NCBI RefSeq assembly: GCF_010977555.1
Contig: NZ_CP048815.1
Location: 5,448,501-5,512,500 of the forward strand
Length of the DNA: 64,000 nucleotides
DNA from: Caulobacter rhizosphaerae
Lineage (GTDB): Bacteria > Pseudomonadota > Alphaproteobacteria > Caulobacterales > Caulobacteraceae
Direction: 5' to 3'
How positions within the stretch are numbered: the first letter of the stretch is position 1; each line of letters starts with the position of its first letter. The translations under genes and the position numbers were made by a program. The notes beneath the pieces were generated by a model. That model was not told the origin of the DNA. It made no database searches and saw only the letters and a program-made list of their open reading frames with translations. This document shows, one piece after another, positions 9,276-19,164 of the stretch.

Positions 9276-11258
9276 ATGTGCGGGATCGCGGGCCTGTTCG
9301 ATATCAAAGGATCACGGCCATACGATCCGGCGCTGCTCCGGCGCATGATCGCCGCGATCGCCCACCGCGGTCCGGATGGCGCGGGCGTCCATCTTGAGCC
9401 TGGCGTGGCGCTCGGCCATCGCCGGCTGGCCATTATCGACATCGTGGGCGGCGCTCAGCCGATGGAGACCCGCGACGGGGCCCTCACCGTCGTTTTCAAT
9501 GGCGAGATTTACAACTTCCATGAGCTGCGTGCGGAGCTCGAGGACAAGGGCGCGCGCTTCGAGACCCGTAGCGACACGGAAGTGCTGCTGCATGGATGGC
9601 GCGCATGGCGGGAGGTTCTGTTCTCGAAGCTGCAGGGACAGTTCGCGTTCGCGCTTTGGGACCAGAATGAGCAGACGCTCGTCCTCGGGCGCGACCACTT
9701 CGGGAAGAAGCCGCTGCACTACCAGGTGAGTCCCGACGGGACCCTGGCCTTCGCCTCCGAGATCAAGGCCCTGCTGACCCTGCCGCAAGCCGATCGCGCC
9801 TTGGACGCGCAGGCGGTCGAGGACTTCTTCACCTACGGCTATGTGCCTGACCCGAAGACCATCTACCGTTCCATCCGGAAGCTGCCGGCCGGGCACTACC
9901 TGTTGGCCCGGCGGGGGCGCCCTCCGGAGATTCGTCGATACTGGTCCCTGCTGGAGACCGCGCCGGCGTCGGGAACCGTGACCCCCGAGCTCCTGGTGGA
10001 AACACTGGCCGCGGCGGTCAAGCGTCGCCTCGTCTCCGACGTGCCCCTGGGGGCGCTGTTGTCGGGCGGGGTCGATTCAAGCGCCGTCGTCGCCCTGATG
10101 GCGTTGCAGGCCGGGCGCCCGATCGACACCTTCTCGATCGCGTTCGGCGACCGGGATTTCGACGAGACCTCCTACGCCCGCGCCGTGGCGGAACGCTATG
10201 CGACGCATCACGACGTCCGCCGGGTCAGCGCCGACGATTTCGAGATGATGAGGCGACTGCCGGAAATCCATGACGAGCCGTTCGGCGACGTCTCGGCGAT
10301 CCCCACCTTCGCCGTGTGCGCCCAGGCCCGGCGATCGGTGACGGTGGCCATGTCGGGCGACGGCGGCGACGAGGCGCTCGCCGGCTATCGACGCCACGCC
10401 TTCCACTGCGTCGGGGAGCGTGTGCGCGCCCACGTCGCGCCGTCCGTGCGCGCTCGCCTGCTCGGCCCGCTGGCGGACATCTATCCGCGCGGCGCCTGGC
10501 TCCCACGGCCCCTCCGCGCCAAGACCACCCTGCGTGAACTGTCGCTGGATTCCGCGAGCGCCTACGCCCGCATGTCCTCCGCGCTGCCCGAGGAGGCGCG
10601 GGCGGCCCTGCTGACGACCGATTTCCGGAAAGCGCTGGGAGGCTACGACGCCGGCGACGTCGTTCGCACGGCGTTCAATGCGGACGCGCCGCTGGATCCG
10701 CTGCAACGCGCCCAGTACGCCGACATCATGACCTATCTGCCTGGTGACATCCTGACCAAGGTGGACCGGGCGAGCATGGCCAATTCCCTGGAGGTCCGAT
10801 CGCCGATGCTCGACCCGCAGTTCGTCGCCATGGCCTTCTGGCTGCCGCCGGCCCTGAAGCTGTCGCGCGCGAGCGGCGGCAAGGCCATCCTCAAGCGCGC
10901 CATGGAGCCCTACCTGCCGCGCGATCTGCTCCACCGGCCCAAGCAGGGCTTCTCGGCCCCCATCGCGCGCTGGTTCCGAGGCCCCCTGCGCCAGGCGATC
11001 CTTAGCCTGGCGGATAGTCCGCACCTACGCGACTGCGGCATGATCGACACCGGGCGTGTGAGAAAGATGGCCATTGAGCATGTCGAGGGGTTCCAGGATC
11101 ACTCCAAGGCGCTCTGGCTGACCTGGGTGTTCGACGCCTTCCTGGCGCACAACGCCGCATCCGGCGCTCAGGCCGCCAACGACCAGCGCGAAGAGGACCC
11201 GTCGCCGAGCGACCGGGAGATCGCCACGCGGCCCGCGGCGTCATCGACTCTGGTCTGA
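9276..11258 (+). CDS. Asparagine synthase-like amidotransferase (XrtA-system type)
   Basis: A 660-residue class II glutamine amidotransferase. Cys2 immediately after the start (MCGIAGLFD) is the glutaminase nucleophile; LGRDHFGKKPLHY closes the glutaminase domain, and LSGGVDSSAV near residue 264 is the PP-loop ATP pyrophosphatase motif of the synthetase domain. The PEP-CTERM-associated family (TIGR03108) has this length and fits this context; amidation of a sugar acid in the polysaccharide is a reasonable guess. The ATG at 9276 has GGAGG six bases upstream. The last 40 or so residues are poorly conserved-looking and hydrophilic. Confidence 0.85.
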   Translation: MCGIAGLFDIKGSRPYDPALLRRMIAAIAHRGPDGAGVHLEPGVALGHRRLAIIDIVGGAQPMETRDGALTVVFNGEIYNFHELRAELEDKGARFETRSDTEVLLHGWRAWREVLFSKLQGQFAFALWDQNEQTLVLGRDHFGKKPLHYQVSPDGTLAFASEIKALLTLPQADRALDAQAVEDFFTYGYVPDPKTIYRSIRKLPAGHYLLARRGRPPEIRRYWSLLETAPASGTVTPELLVETLAAAVKRRLVSDVPLGALLSGGVDSSAVVALMALQAGRPIDTFSIAFGDRDFDETSYARAVAERYATHHDVRRVSADDFEMMRRLPEIHDEPFGDVSAIPTFAVCAQARRSVTVAMSGDGGDEALAGYRRHAFHCVGERVRAHVAPSVRARLLGPLADIYPRGAWLPRPLRAKTTLRELSLDSASAYARMSSALPEEARAALLTTDFRKALGGYDAGDVVRTAFNADAPLDPLQRAQYADIMTYLPGDILTKVDRASMANSLEVRSPMLDPQFVAMAFWLPPALKLSRASGGKAILKRAMEPYLPRDLLHRPKQGFSAPIARWFRGPLRQAILSLADSPHLRDCGMIDTGRVRKMAIEHVEGFQDHSKALWLTWVFDAFLAHNAASGAQAANDQREEDPSPSDREIATRPAASSTLV

Positions 11259-11283
11259 GCGTTGACCGTCCAGCGGTCCGCCG

Positions 11284-12549
11284 TCACGGCGCAGCCGGGT
11301 CGCACACGCCAGTCTCCGGTTCGCCGAGGAGACGGCGAGCGAGGTCCAGGACGCCCGGGGCGTGTCTGCCTTCGAACCCCGCCGCGGCCGCCCCATCGAG
11401 CAAGGCCTTGTTGGCTTCGCCGATCCGGGTCCAGCTGAAGGCCTCCGCGTAGCGCCGGGTCTCCGTCCGGCTCGGCATGTTTCGACGCAGGAGGTCCAGC
11501 GCTTCCACCAGACCTTCCGGCGTGCGTCGGTTCATGAGCACGCCCGCGGCGCCCGACCGAATGACCTCCTCGGCGCCGTTGACGTTCGTCGCGACCACCG
11601 GCGTGCCGCAGGCCATCGCCTCGAGCAGCACGTTCGCCCAGCCCTCCCGCGAGGACGCCAGCACCAGGACGTCGGCCGCGGCATAGACGCTCGGCAGGTC
11701 GGCGTGCGCGACCTCGCCGAGGAAGCGGACGCGGCCGGCGACGCCCAGGCGCCTGGCATGAGCTTCCAGCGTCGCGCGCAGGGGGCCGCCCCCCGCGATC
11801 AGGAGATTGCAGTCGGGGCGTTTCGCGAGCGCCTCAAGGACCAGGTCGACTCCTTTTCGCGGGATAAGGCCGCCCACGCAGAGCAGCGTGAATCCGTCCA
11901 GCCCGAGGGCCGCGCGCGCGGCGGCCCGGTCTTGTGGGCGAAAAAGCCGAAGATCAACGCCATTGCGCAGGACCAGGGTCCGATCCTCGGGCGCGCCCAG
12001 GGCGATCAGCCGACGCTTCAGGTCGCCGCAGACCGTGACCATGGCGCTCGCCTGATGGGCCGCCCAGAGGATCCGCCGGCGGGCGCCCGTTTCGTCGGGG
12101 ATCAGGGTGAGGTCCGTTCCTCGGCCGGTGATGATCACCGGCAGCCGAAGGGCCTGTCCCAGACGCGCGGCGGCGACGCCGTCCGGGTAGAAGTAGTGGG
12201 CGTCGATGACGTCGAACTGCTGGCCGGCCGCCTGCAGCTGGCGCGCGAGCGCGAGCCCGCGGCGAAAGAGCGCTTCGGGCGCATAGCCGGAGCCGACCTT
12301 CGGAATGACCAGGTAGCGCGGGTGCCAGACCTCGACGCCGTGCCGCACCTCGTGCCGCGGGACCCGGGCGAAGGTCGAGTAGCGGCCGAAAACTTCGTGG
12401 GACAGCGGGAAATACGGCGCCGGTGCAATGACGGTGGCCTCGATGCCGCCCCGCGCGATCGTGGCTCGGAGCCGGTTCTCGACGAACACCCCATGGTTCG
12501 GCTGAGCCGCGTTTGGATAGAGGGTCGAGAATACCAGGACACGGGTCAC
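11284..12549 (-). CDS. Glycosyltransferase family 4
   Basis: A 421-residue GT-B glycosyltransferase. VLVFSTLYPNAAQPNHGVFVE at the N-terminus and GGLIPRKGVDLVLEAL, SSREGWANVLLEAMACGTPVV (the E-x7-E type donor-binding region) are family GT4 hallmarks. The GTG at 12549 is preceded by AAGAGGC, and the family fold begins there; the open frame extends upstream to 12702 without support. It is transcribed opposite to the phosphoglycosyl transferase gene, so the 256-bp interval between them should hold two divergent promoters. Donor and acceptor are unknown; the setting implies assembly of the exopolysaccharide repeat unit. Confidence 0.85.
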   Translation of the reverse strand: MTRVLVFSTLYPNAAQPNHGVFVENRLRATIARGGIEATVIAPAPYFPLSHEVFGRYSTFARVPRHEVRHGVEVWHPRYLVIPKVGSGYAPEALFRRGLALARQLQAAGQQFDVIDAHYFYPDGVAAARLGQALRLPVIITGRGTDLTLIPDETGARRRILWAAHQASAMVTVCGDLKRRLIALGAPEDRTLVLRNGVDLRLFRPQDRAAARAALGLDGFTLLCVGGLIPRKGVDLVLEALAKRPDCNLLIAGGGPLRATLEAHARRLGVAGRVRFLGEVAHADLPSVYAAADVLVLASSREGWANVLLEAMACGTPVVATNVNGAEEVIRSGAAGVLMNRRTPEGLVEALDLLRRNMPSRTETRRYAEAFSWTRIGEANKALLDGAAAAGFEGRHAPGVLDLARRLLGEPETGVCDPAAP

Positions 12550-12805
12550 GCGGGAGCCTCTTGGAGCGGCGCACTCGTCCGGGATGTGGGGAGAATTTCC
12601 GGGCGCCCGCATTTCACAATGATGCATCGCCTGATCGACGCCCCGACCGCGCGCCCCGGCTGAGCGGCCGCTTTCATCGTCGACGACCCGAAAGGTGATC
12701 ATTCGACAGGGCGGCGGTCCAGTTCGCCGAAGTTAATTGGCGTTAACCGTGGCGGGCCCGACGAGGCGCCGCCGTGAAGACATTCCAGAATTGTGGGATT
12801 TGGCC

Positions 12806-14224
12806 GTGAACATTTTTGGACATCACGCTCCTCGCCAATTCTGCGTCCTCGCTTGCCTGGACGTGGCAATGCTCCTGTCAGTCCTGCAGCTTCTGGACAT
12901 CTCCCAACGATGCGTGGGGTGTTTCGCCGGACCCCTGGTGCAATTCGATCCGCCGGAGGCCTTTCTGCTGACCGCCGGATTGCTGCTCATCACGACAGCG
13001 GTCGGGCTCTACAACAACGATGCGGCCCAGAATCTCAGGATCATCCTGAAACGGTTCCTGGTGGCGTGGCTGATCATATTGGTGCCGTCCGTCGCGGTCA
13101 TCGCCCTGACCAAGATCGCCGCTGGACTTCCCTTCAGCGAACTCGTTGGCGTCCTGTCGCTCGCCATCACCCTGTTCATGCTCATCATGCTGATGCTGCA
13201 CGTGTTGCTGGGATGGTGGCTGGGGCTGTCGTTCATGAAACGACGGGTCCTGGTGCTCGGTGACGGTCCGGGCGCCGAGGCGGTGACAAGGTTCCTCATT
13301 GGGCCCGGTCGCGGCCACTTCCACCATTTGCAGACCATCCGCCACTGGCGGGCGCCGGAATGCGCCCCTCCCCGGATCGGCAACCTTCTGGTCGCCGTCC
13401 CGGCCCCTGAACGGGCGCCGCTTTCGATGCTCGCGGAGAGGCTGCGCACGGACGAGATCATCGTGGCGGTGGACGACCACGGAGGACTGCCGGTCGCCGA
13501 ACTCATGGAGTGCAAGCTGCACGGCATGGAAGTGGTCGACGCGCTGATTTTCTGGGAGCGCGAGGCCGGCGTGATCGATTCCTCCAAGGTCGAACCGGGC
13601 TGGCTCACCTTCTCCAGCGGCTTCGTCTTCAATCACCGTCACCGCGTGCTCAAGCGCGCGCTCGATCTCGTCGTCAGCCTGGCCTTCCTGGTCGTCGCCC
13701 TGCCGGTGTGCCTGCTGACGGCCCTGGCCATCCGGCTGGAGAGCCGCGGGCCGATCTTCTATCGGCAGGAGCGCGTCGGCCTGGACGGACGGATCTTCAA
13801 GGTCTGGAAGTTCCGCAGCATGAGGACCGACGCCGAGCAGGACGGCGTGGCCCGCTGGGCGGCCTCCGCCGATGATCGGGTGACCCGTGTCGGCCGTTTC
13901 ATCCGCAAGGTGCGGATCGACGAAATTCCCCAGGTCATCAACGTCCTGGTGGGAGAGATGAGCTTCATCGGCCCGCGGCCGGAACGCCCGGTCTTCGTCG
14001 AACAGCTTCGCGAGGTGCTCCCCAACTACGACCTTAGACATCGCATGAGGCCGGGCATCACCGGCTGGGCGCAGGTGAACTACCGCTATGGCGCGTCCAT
14101 CGAGGACGCAAGACAGAAGCTCTCCTACGATCTCTACTATCTCAAGAAGAACGACGTCCTGCTCGACTTCGTGATCCTGGTGCAGACGATCCGCGTGGTC
14201 CTTTTCCCGGTCGGCGCCCGGTGA
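12806..14224 (+). CDS. EpsB-type undecaprenyl-phosphate sugar phosphotransferase
   Basis: A 472-residue polyisoprenyl-phosphate hexose-1-phosphate transferase that probably starts repeat-unit synthesis at the inner membrane. Four N-terminal transmembrane segments lie within the first 150 residues, then a Rossmann-like CoA-binding-type domain (RRVLVLGDGPGAEAV), a further membrane helix at about 282-305, and the catalytic domain with KVWKFRSMRTDAE, DEIPQVINVLVGEMSFIGPRPERP and RPGITGWAQVNYRYG. Its N-terminus NIFGHHAPRQ matches the usual start of the exosortase-associated group (TIGR03013), so I chose GTG 12806 over TTG 12737 or GTG 12749. It heads a coupled operon running to 26222. Confidence 0.85.
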   Translation: MNIFGHHAPRQFCVLACLDVAMLLSVLQLLDISQRCVGCFAGPLVQFDPPEAFLLTAGLLLITTAVGLYNNDAAQNLRIILKRFLVAWLIILVPSVAVIALTKIAAGLPFSELVGVLSLAITLFMLIMLMLHVLLGWWLGLSFMKRRVLVLGDGPGAEAVTRFLIGPGRGHFHHLQTIRHWRAPECAPPRIGNLLVAVPAPERAPLSMLAERLRTDEIIVAVDDHGGLPVAELMECKLHGMEVVDALIFWEREAGVIDSSKVEPGWLTFSSGFVFNHRHRVLKRALDLVVSLAFLVVALPVCLLTALAIRLESRGPIFYRQERVGLDGRIFKVWKFRSMRTDAEQDGVARWAASADDRVTRVGRFIRKVRIDEIPQVINVLVGEMSFIGPRPERPVFVEQLREVLPNYDLRHRMRPGITGWAQVNYRYGASIEDARQKLSYDLYYLKKNDVLLDFVILVQTIRVVLFPVGAR

Positions 14225-15414
14225 CCCCCGCCCTGCAGTCAACAGACTTCGTTGCCTCGCCGGGGATCGAACCGACGCCGTGGTTCGACGGGCACGATGA
14301 TCGCCCGCACCTGGTCCACGTCTTCCCCAGCTTCAATATCGGGGGCACCCAGGTGCGCTTCGCGGCGCTGGCCGCGGCCCTGCACGCGCGCTTTCGTCAT
14401 ACGGTGGTGTCGCTCGACGGCGACTACGGCGCCGCCGCGCTCGTCTCGCCTTGCGCGCCGGTGCTCTATGCCGATCCGGCGCCGCCGACCTCGGCGTCCT
14501 TGTCCGGGCGGCTGAGCCTCTATCGCGCCAAGCTCGCCGCGCTCAAGCCGGACGTGTTGGTGACCTACAACTGGGGAGCCATGGAGGTCGCCTTCGTCAA
14601 CGCGTTCGGCGGTGTTCCGCACGTTCATATGGAAGACGGCTTTGGTCCGGAAGAGGCCGTCCGGCAGTTGTCGCGGCGGATTTGGGCGCGTCGGGTCGCG
14701 CTCGCTCGCAGCCACGTGGTCGTGCCCTCGCGGACGCTGCAGACCATCGCAACCGACACCTGGCGTCTGGGCAGGCGCAACGTCCAGCACATCCCCAATG
14801 GCATCGCCCCGCAGACCGACTACGTCACGCGCCTGGGCAGCCTGCGACCGAAACTGCCGCGCGGGCTTCCGATGATCGCCTGGGTCGGCGCGCTCAGGCC
14901 CGAGAAGAATCCGCTTCGCCTGCTTCGCGCCTTCGCGCCGCTCAAGACGCGCGCCGCGCTTCTCCTGATCGGCGACGGGCCCGAACGGGAGGCCATCGTG
15001 CGGGAAGGCGCGCGGCTCAAGCTTGGAGGGCGCCTGTTTCTTCTGGGGCGCCGGACCGACACGCGCGACCTCATCATGCAGTGTCAGATCCTGGCCCTGT
15101 CGAGCGACACCGAACAGATGCCGTTCGCCATCCTGGAAGCGATGGCCGCGGGGCTGCCGGTCGCCTCGACCGACGTCGGAGACGTTCGCGACATGGTGGC
15201 GGTGGAAAACCGGCCTTTCGTGGCGCCGCCGTCCGAGGCCGCCCTCAGCGACGCGTTGCAGGCCCTGATCGCCGACCCGGCGTTGCGGGAGCGCATCGGC
15301 CAGGCCAACCGCACCCGCCAGCGCGACCTCTACACCCTGTCCGCCATGGTCGAAGCCTACGGCGCGCTGTTCGACAGGCTCAGCGCCCGGTCCCGCGCAA
15401 GGCGGTCCAGGTGA
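14221..15414 (+). CDS. Glycosyltransferase family 4
   Basis: A 397-residue GT-B enzyme. LVHVFPSFNIGGTQVRFAAL is the typical acceptor-side loop, IPNGI and WVGALRPEKNPLRLLRAFA mark the linker into the donor domain, and SSDTEQMPFAILEAMAAGLPV is the sugar-nucleotide binding block. GTG at 14221 overlaps the stop of the phosphotransferase gene (GTGA), and its own stop overlaps the next start the same way, so the three genes are translationally coupled. The sugar transferred is unknown. Confidence 0.85.
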   Translation: MTPALQSTDFVASPGIEPTPWFDGHDDRPHLVHVFPSFNIGGTQVRFAALAAALHARFRHTVVSLDGDYGAAALVSPCAPVLYADPAPPTSASLSGRLSLYRAKLAALKPDVLVTYNWGAMEVAFVNAFGGVPHVHMEDGFGPEEAVRQLSRRIWARRVALARSHVVVPSRTLQTIATDTWRLGRRNVQHIPNGIAPQTDYVTRLGSLRPKLPRGLPMIAWVGALRPEKNPLRLLRAFAPLKTRAALLLIGDGPEREAIVREGARLKLGGRLFLLGRRTDTRDLIMQCQILALSSDTEQMPFAILEAMAAGLPVASTDVGDVRDMVAVENRPFVAPPSEAALSDALQALIADPALRERIGQANRTRQRDLYTLSAMVEAYGALFDRLSARSRARRSR

Positions 15415-16439
15415 GGCCGAAGCCACGCGTTTCCATCATCGTGCCGGCCTATGGCGTCGCCCACCTGCTCGGGGACGCCCTGGCCTCGCTCCAGGGGCAA
15501 CACCGGCAAGATTGGGAAGCGATCGTGGTCGACGACGGAGCGCCCGACGACGTGGCCGCGGCGTTCGCGCGCTTCGCGGACGATCCGCGCTTTCGCCTGT
15601 TGCGGACCGACAACCGGGGGGTTTCCACCGCCCGCAACCGCGCCATCGCCGCGTCGGCGGCGCCCTTCGTCGCCTTCCTGGACGGCGATGACCTCTACGA
15701 CCCGACCTATCTGGAGCGCATGCTCGCCGCGATAGAAGCCGACGCCGGCCTGGCGTTCGTGAGTTGCGACGCGATCTGCTTCGGCGCGGGCGAGCGCGCG
15801 CCGCGGCGCTATTCCGCAACCTACGCCATGGCCGGGCCCGTTTCGCTGGAACGGGTCCTGAACCGCGAGATGAACATCTTCGTGGCCGCGATCCTCCGCC
15901 GGGAAGCCCTGGACGCGATCGGCGGCTTCGACGCGGGGTTGGTCGCCTCCGAGGACCTGGACCTGTGGATACGCCTGCTGGCGGCGGGATGGGGCGGAGC
16001 CGTTCTGGCCGAGCCGCTCGTCCGCTACCGCCGCCGTCGCGGTTCGCTGTCGTCGAGCGCCCGGCGCATTCTGGTCGGTTCCTGCACGGTCTATCGCAAG
16101 GCGTCCGCGGCCCTGGAGGGTCGGGCCGAGCAGGCGGTGGCCGACCGCATGCTCGCCTCTTGCGAACAGGCGTTGCGGTGGCTGGACGGCGAGACCCTGA
16201 TCCTTGGCGGCGACGTCGCCGCGGGCCTGCCGCTGCTGGCGGGCGCCGAGCGGCGCTCCTGGCGCTGGCGCGTCGCCGTGGGCGTCATGCGACGAGCGCC
16301 CCGTCTGGCCGCCTTTCTGCTGCGGATCAGGCCTTGGCTGCCGGCCCCGAGCCGCGCCCCGGGCGGTGGCGGTCCTCCCGAGACGACGGGTCGCACCGAC
16401 CGTGGAGCCTTGACCGCTCCGCTGCCCATCAAACGATAG
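15411..16439 (+). CDS. Glycosyltransferase family 2
   Basis: A 342-residue GT-A enzyme. It starts VSIIVPAYGVAHLLGDALAS, has VDDGAPDD, then the DGDD metal-binding motif near residue 90 (FLDGDDLYDPTYL), and SEDLDLWIRL as the likely catalytic-base region. The C-terminal 60 residues are arginine/proline-rich and probably not part of the fold. GTG at 15411 overlaps the preceding stop. A 69-bp gap with markedly lower GC follows before the acetyltransferase gene. Confidence 0.83.
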   Translation: MRPKPRVSIIVPAYGVAHLLGDALASLQGQHRQDWEAIVVDDGAPDDVAAAFARFADDPRFRLLRTDNRGVSTARNRAIAASAAPFVAFLDGDDLYDPTYLERMLAAIEADAGLAFVSCDAICFGAGERAPRRYSATYAMAGPVSLERVLNREMNIFVAAILRREALDAIGGFDAGLVASEDLDLWIRLLAAGWGGAVLAEPLVRYRRRRGSLSSSARRILVGSCTVYRKASAALEGRAEQAVADRMLASCEQALRWLDGETLILGGDVAAGLPLLAGAERRSWRWRVAVGVMRRAPRLAAFLLRIRPWLPAPSRAPGGGGPPETTGRTDRGALTAPLPIKR

Positions 16440-16508
16440 GGTGAGGCGCCGGCGATCGATTAAAACAGTACAGCATTCGCTGAATTCCAGTGCGGGATCT
16501 TGTGGGAC

Positions 16509-17018
16509 ATGCCCATTACTAGCGACACCTCTCTCGGATTGAACGTAGAGATCCCTCAGAGAGAGCTCGTAAACTTGTATGGGTGCGTCATTGGCGATTT
16601 CACTCGCATAGGCGCATTCGTGGAAGTCCAGAAGCGTGCGAAAATCGGCGCGCGATGCAAGATTTCATCTCATAGCTTTATTTGCGAAGGCGTTGTCATC
16701 GAGGACGATGTCTTCGTCGGCCACGGGGTGATGTTCACCAACGACCTGTACCCGCGGGCGACGATCGCGGACGGCGGCTTGCAGACGGAAGCCGACTGGC
16801 GGGTCGTTGCGACCATCGTTCGACAGGGCGCCTCGATCGGTTCCAACGCCACGATCCTCGCCGGCGTCGTCATCGGCGAGGGCGCGTTGGTGGGCGCGGG
16901 GGCGGTGGTCACCCGGGACGTGGCCGCCCACGCCATTGTCGCCGGCAATCCCGCCCGGCCCCTGCGGGACGCGCGTCGCCCCGCGCAGCTCCGACCAGCA
17001 CAGGAAATCCGCACATGA
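16509..17018 (+). CDS. Hexapeptide-repeat acetyltransferase (WbpD/WlbB-like)
   Basis: A 169-residue left-handed beta-helix acyltransferase. Repeated hexads are clear (VIGDFTRIGAFVEVQKRAKIGARCKIS; then IGSNATILAGVVIGEGALVGAGAVV), with HSFICEGVVIEDDVFVGHGVMF between them. The closest recognisable type is the acetyltransferase that acts on UDP-3-amino sugars, and the next two genes are an oxidoreductase and an aminotransferase, the usual partners. ATG 16509 is preferred over TTG 16500. The first 200 bases of the gene and the gap before it are distinctly lower in GC than the rest. Stop overlaps the next start (ATGA). Confidence 0.8.
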   Translation: MPITSDTSLGLNVEIPQRELVNLYGCVIGDFTRIGAFVEVQKRAKIGARCKISSHSFICEGVVIEDDVFVGHGVMFTNDLYPRATIADGGLQTEADWRVVATIVRQGASIGSNATILAGVVIGEGALVGAGAVVTRDVAAHAIVAGNPARPLRDARRPAQLRPAQEIRT

Positions 17019-18043
17019 TCGGCGTCGCGGTGATCGGTTACGGCTATTGGGGCCCCAATCTGGCGCGGTGCTTCGCCGAGACGGACGACTGCCGCCTGGT
17101 CGCCATCGCGGATTCGTCGCCCGCCGGCCTGGCCCGCGCCGGGAAGCGCTACCCCCATGCGCGTCTGTTGGCCGATTGGCGCGAAGCCTTGGCCGATCCG
17201 GAGATCGATGCGATCGCGATCGCGACCCCCGTACGGACCCATTATGAGATCGCCCGCGCGGCGTTGCAGGCCGGCCGGCACGTGCTGGTCGAAAAGCCGA
17301 TGACCGAGAACTCCGACCAGGCCCGCCAACTGATCGAGATGGCGGAGCAGCGCGGCCTGACCCTCCTGGTCGACCACACCTTCGTCTATTCCAGCGCCGT
17401 GCAGAAGATGAAGGAGCTCATCGCGGCCGACGATCTGGGGCAGATCTATTACTACGACTCGACCCGGATCAACCTGGGTCTGTTCCAGCGCGACGTGAAC
17501 GTCATCTGGGACCTGGCGGTGCATGATCTGGCGATCCTGCAACATGTTCTCGACAGCCCGCCCACCGCCATTTCCGCCAACGGAATCAGCCATGTGCGCG
17601 GGGCGCCCGAGAACATGGCGCAGATCACGCTCTATCTGGAAAGCGGCGCGGTCGCCCACCTGAACGTCAATTGGCTGGCGCCGGTGAAGGTTCGGCGGGT
17701 GCTGGTCGCCGGAACCCGAAAGATGATCGTCTGGGACGATCTCGAGCCCAGCGAGAAGATCAAGGTCTACGATCGCGGCGTCAGTCTGACCGCCGACCCC
17801 GAAGAGATCTACCAGATGCTGGTCAGCTATCGGATCGGCGACATGTGGGCGCCGCGGCTGTCCACCGCCGAGCCGGTCCTCACCGAGACGACGCACTTCA
17901 TCGCCTGCATCAAGGACGGCCTGACCCCGATCACGGATGGCCGCCTGGGCCTCCAGGTCGTGGAGATGCTCGAGGCGGCGACCCGTTCGATGAGCATGCG
18001 CGGCCATCCCGTCGAGCTGAATCCTCAGCGGAGAGCGTCATGA
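17015..18043 (+). CDS. Gfo/Idh/MocA family sugar oxidoreductase
   Basis: A 342-residue NAD(P)-dependent dehydrogenase. It has the Rossmann motif VIGYGYWGPNLAR at the N-terminus and LVEKPM near residue 95, which holds the conserved lysine of the family. The C-terminal half is the substrate-binding alpha/beta domain (VNVIWDLAVHDLAIL contains the conserved histidine). In diacetamido-sugar pathways such an enzyme (WbpB/WlbA type) makes a 3-keto sugar nucleotide that the following aminotransferase uses. It is coupled on both sides by ATGA overlaps. Confidence 0.83.
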   Translation: MIGVAVIGYGYWGPNLARCFAETDDCRLVAIADSSPAGLARAGKRYPHARLLADWREALADPEIDAIAIATPVRTHYEIARAALQAGRHVLVEKPMTENSDQARQLIEMAEQRGLTLLVDHTFVYSSAVQKMKELIAADDLGQIYYYDSTRINLGLFQRDVNVIWDLAVHDLAILQHVLDSPPTAISANGISHVRGAPENMAQITLYLESGAVAHLNVNWLAPVKVRRVLVAGTRKMIVWDDLEPSEKIKVYDRGVSLTADPEEIYQMLVSYRIGDMWAPRLSTAEPVLTETTHFIACIKDGLTPITDGRLGLQVVEMLEAATRSMSMRGHPVELNPQRRAS

Positions 18044-19164
18044 TCCCGTTTCTCGATCTCAAGCTTCAGCACGGCGCGCTCGAGCCCGAGCTCGCCGAGG
18101 CCGCGCGCCGCGTGATCGCCAGCGGCCAGTTCGTCCTGGGCGAACACAACGCAGCGTTCGAGGCGGCCTTCGCGGCGTTCTGCGGCTGTCCCCATGCCGT
18201 CACGGTCAACACCGGAACCTCGGCGCTGCACCTGGCCCTGCTCGCGGCCGGCGTCCGGCCGGGCGACGAGGTGATCACCACGCCCTCGACCTTCGTCGCC
18301 ACCGTGGCCGCGATCCAGTACGCCGGGGCGACCGCCCGGCTTGTCGACATCGATCCCGAGACCTGGACGATGAATCCGGCGCTGCTCGAAGCCGCTATCA
18401 CGCCGCGGACGAAGGCGATCGTTCCAGTGCACCTGCATGGCCGCCTGGCGGACATGGCTCCGATCATGGCGATCGCCCGCGCCCACGACCTGACCGTAAT
18501 CGAGGATGCAGCCCAGGCGCACGGCGCCGAACTGGACGGACGCCGCGCCGGCGCCATTGGCGACATCGGCTGCTTCAGCTTCTATCCGGGCAAGAACCTC
18601 GGGGCGTGCGGCGAAGGCGGCGCCGTCACCACGCACCGCGCGGACCTGGCCGCCCGCGTCCGGCTGTTGCGGGACTGGGGGCAGGAACGGAAATACCTGC
18701 ACGTCGAAAAGGGCTTCAACTATCGGCTGGATGAACTCCAGGCCGCCCTGCTGAACGTCAAGTTGCCGCATCTGCAAAGCTGGACGCAGATGCGCCGCCA
18801 CGCCGCGGCGCGCTACGACCGGAACCTGGCCGGCGCGGGCGTCCAGCAGCCCGCGCCGCCACGGGGCCGCAACCACGTCTACCATGTGTACGCGGTCCGG
18901 GTTTCCGATCGCGACACCGTGCGCGCCAAGCTCGCCCCCGACGTCGGAACCAACATCCACTATCCGATCCCGGTGCATCTGCAGCCGGCCTATGCGGACC
19001 TCGGCTACGGGCGCGGCGACTTCCCGGCCAGCGAACTGCTGGCGGACGAAACCCTTTCGCTGCCGATGTTTCCCGGCATCACGGACGAGCAGGTGGACGC
19101 GGTCTGCGACGCCCTGCGTGACGTGTGCAAGGCGCGTTCGTCGCTTCACGGAAAGGCCGCCTGA
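18040..19164 (+). CDS. DegT/DnrJ/EryC1 sugar aminotransferase
   Basis: A 374-residue PLP-dependent aminotransferase of the sugar-nucleotide group. [11 protein letters not shown] binds the cofactor phosphate, [12 protein letters not shown] holds the ring-stacking region, and the Schiff-base lysine is in [18 protein letters not shown] near residue 184. Following a Gfo/Idh/MocA enzyme it most likely converts a 3-keto sugar nucleotide to the 3-amino form (WbpE/WlbC-like), or the QdtB-type reaction on a dTDP sugar. ATG at 18040 overlaps the previous stop and GGAGAG precedes it. Confidence 0.84.
   Translation: MIPFLDLKLQHGALEPELAEAARRVIASGQFVLGEHNAAFEAAFAAFCGCPHAVTVNTGTSALHLALLAAGVRPGDEVITTPSTFVATVAAIQYAGATARLVDIDPETWTMNPALLEAAITPRTKAIVPVHLHGRLADMAPIMAIARAHDLTVIEDAAQAHGAELDGRRAGAIGDIGCFSFYPGKNLGACGEGGAVTTHRADLAARVRLLRDWGQERKYLHVEKGFNYRLDELQAALLNVKLPHLQSWTQMRRHAAARYDRNLAGAGVQQPAPPRGRNHVYHVYAVRVSDRDTVRAKLAPDVGTNIHYPIPVHLQPAYADLGYGRGDFPASELLADETLSLPMFPGITDEQVDAVCDALRDVCKARSSLHGKAA

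Noticed and set aside
12731..12745. TTAA-N6-TTAA upstream of the EpsB-type gene as a CtrA box
   Set aside because: The consensus spacing is seven bases and this one is six, so it is a near miss only.
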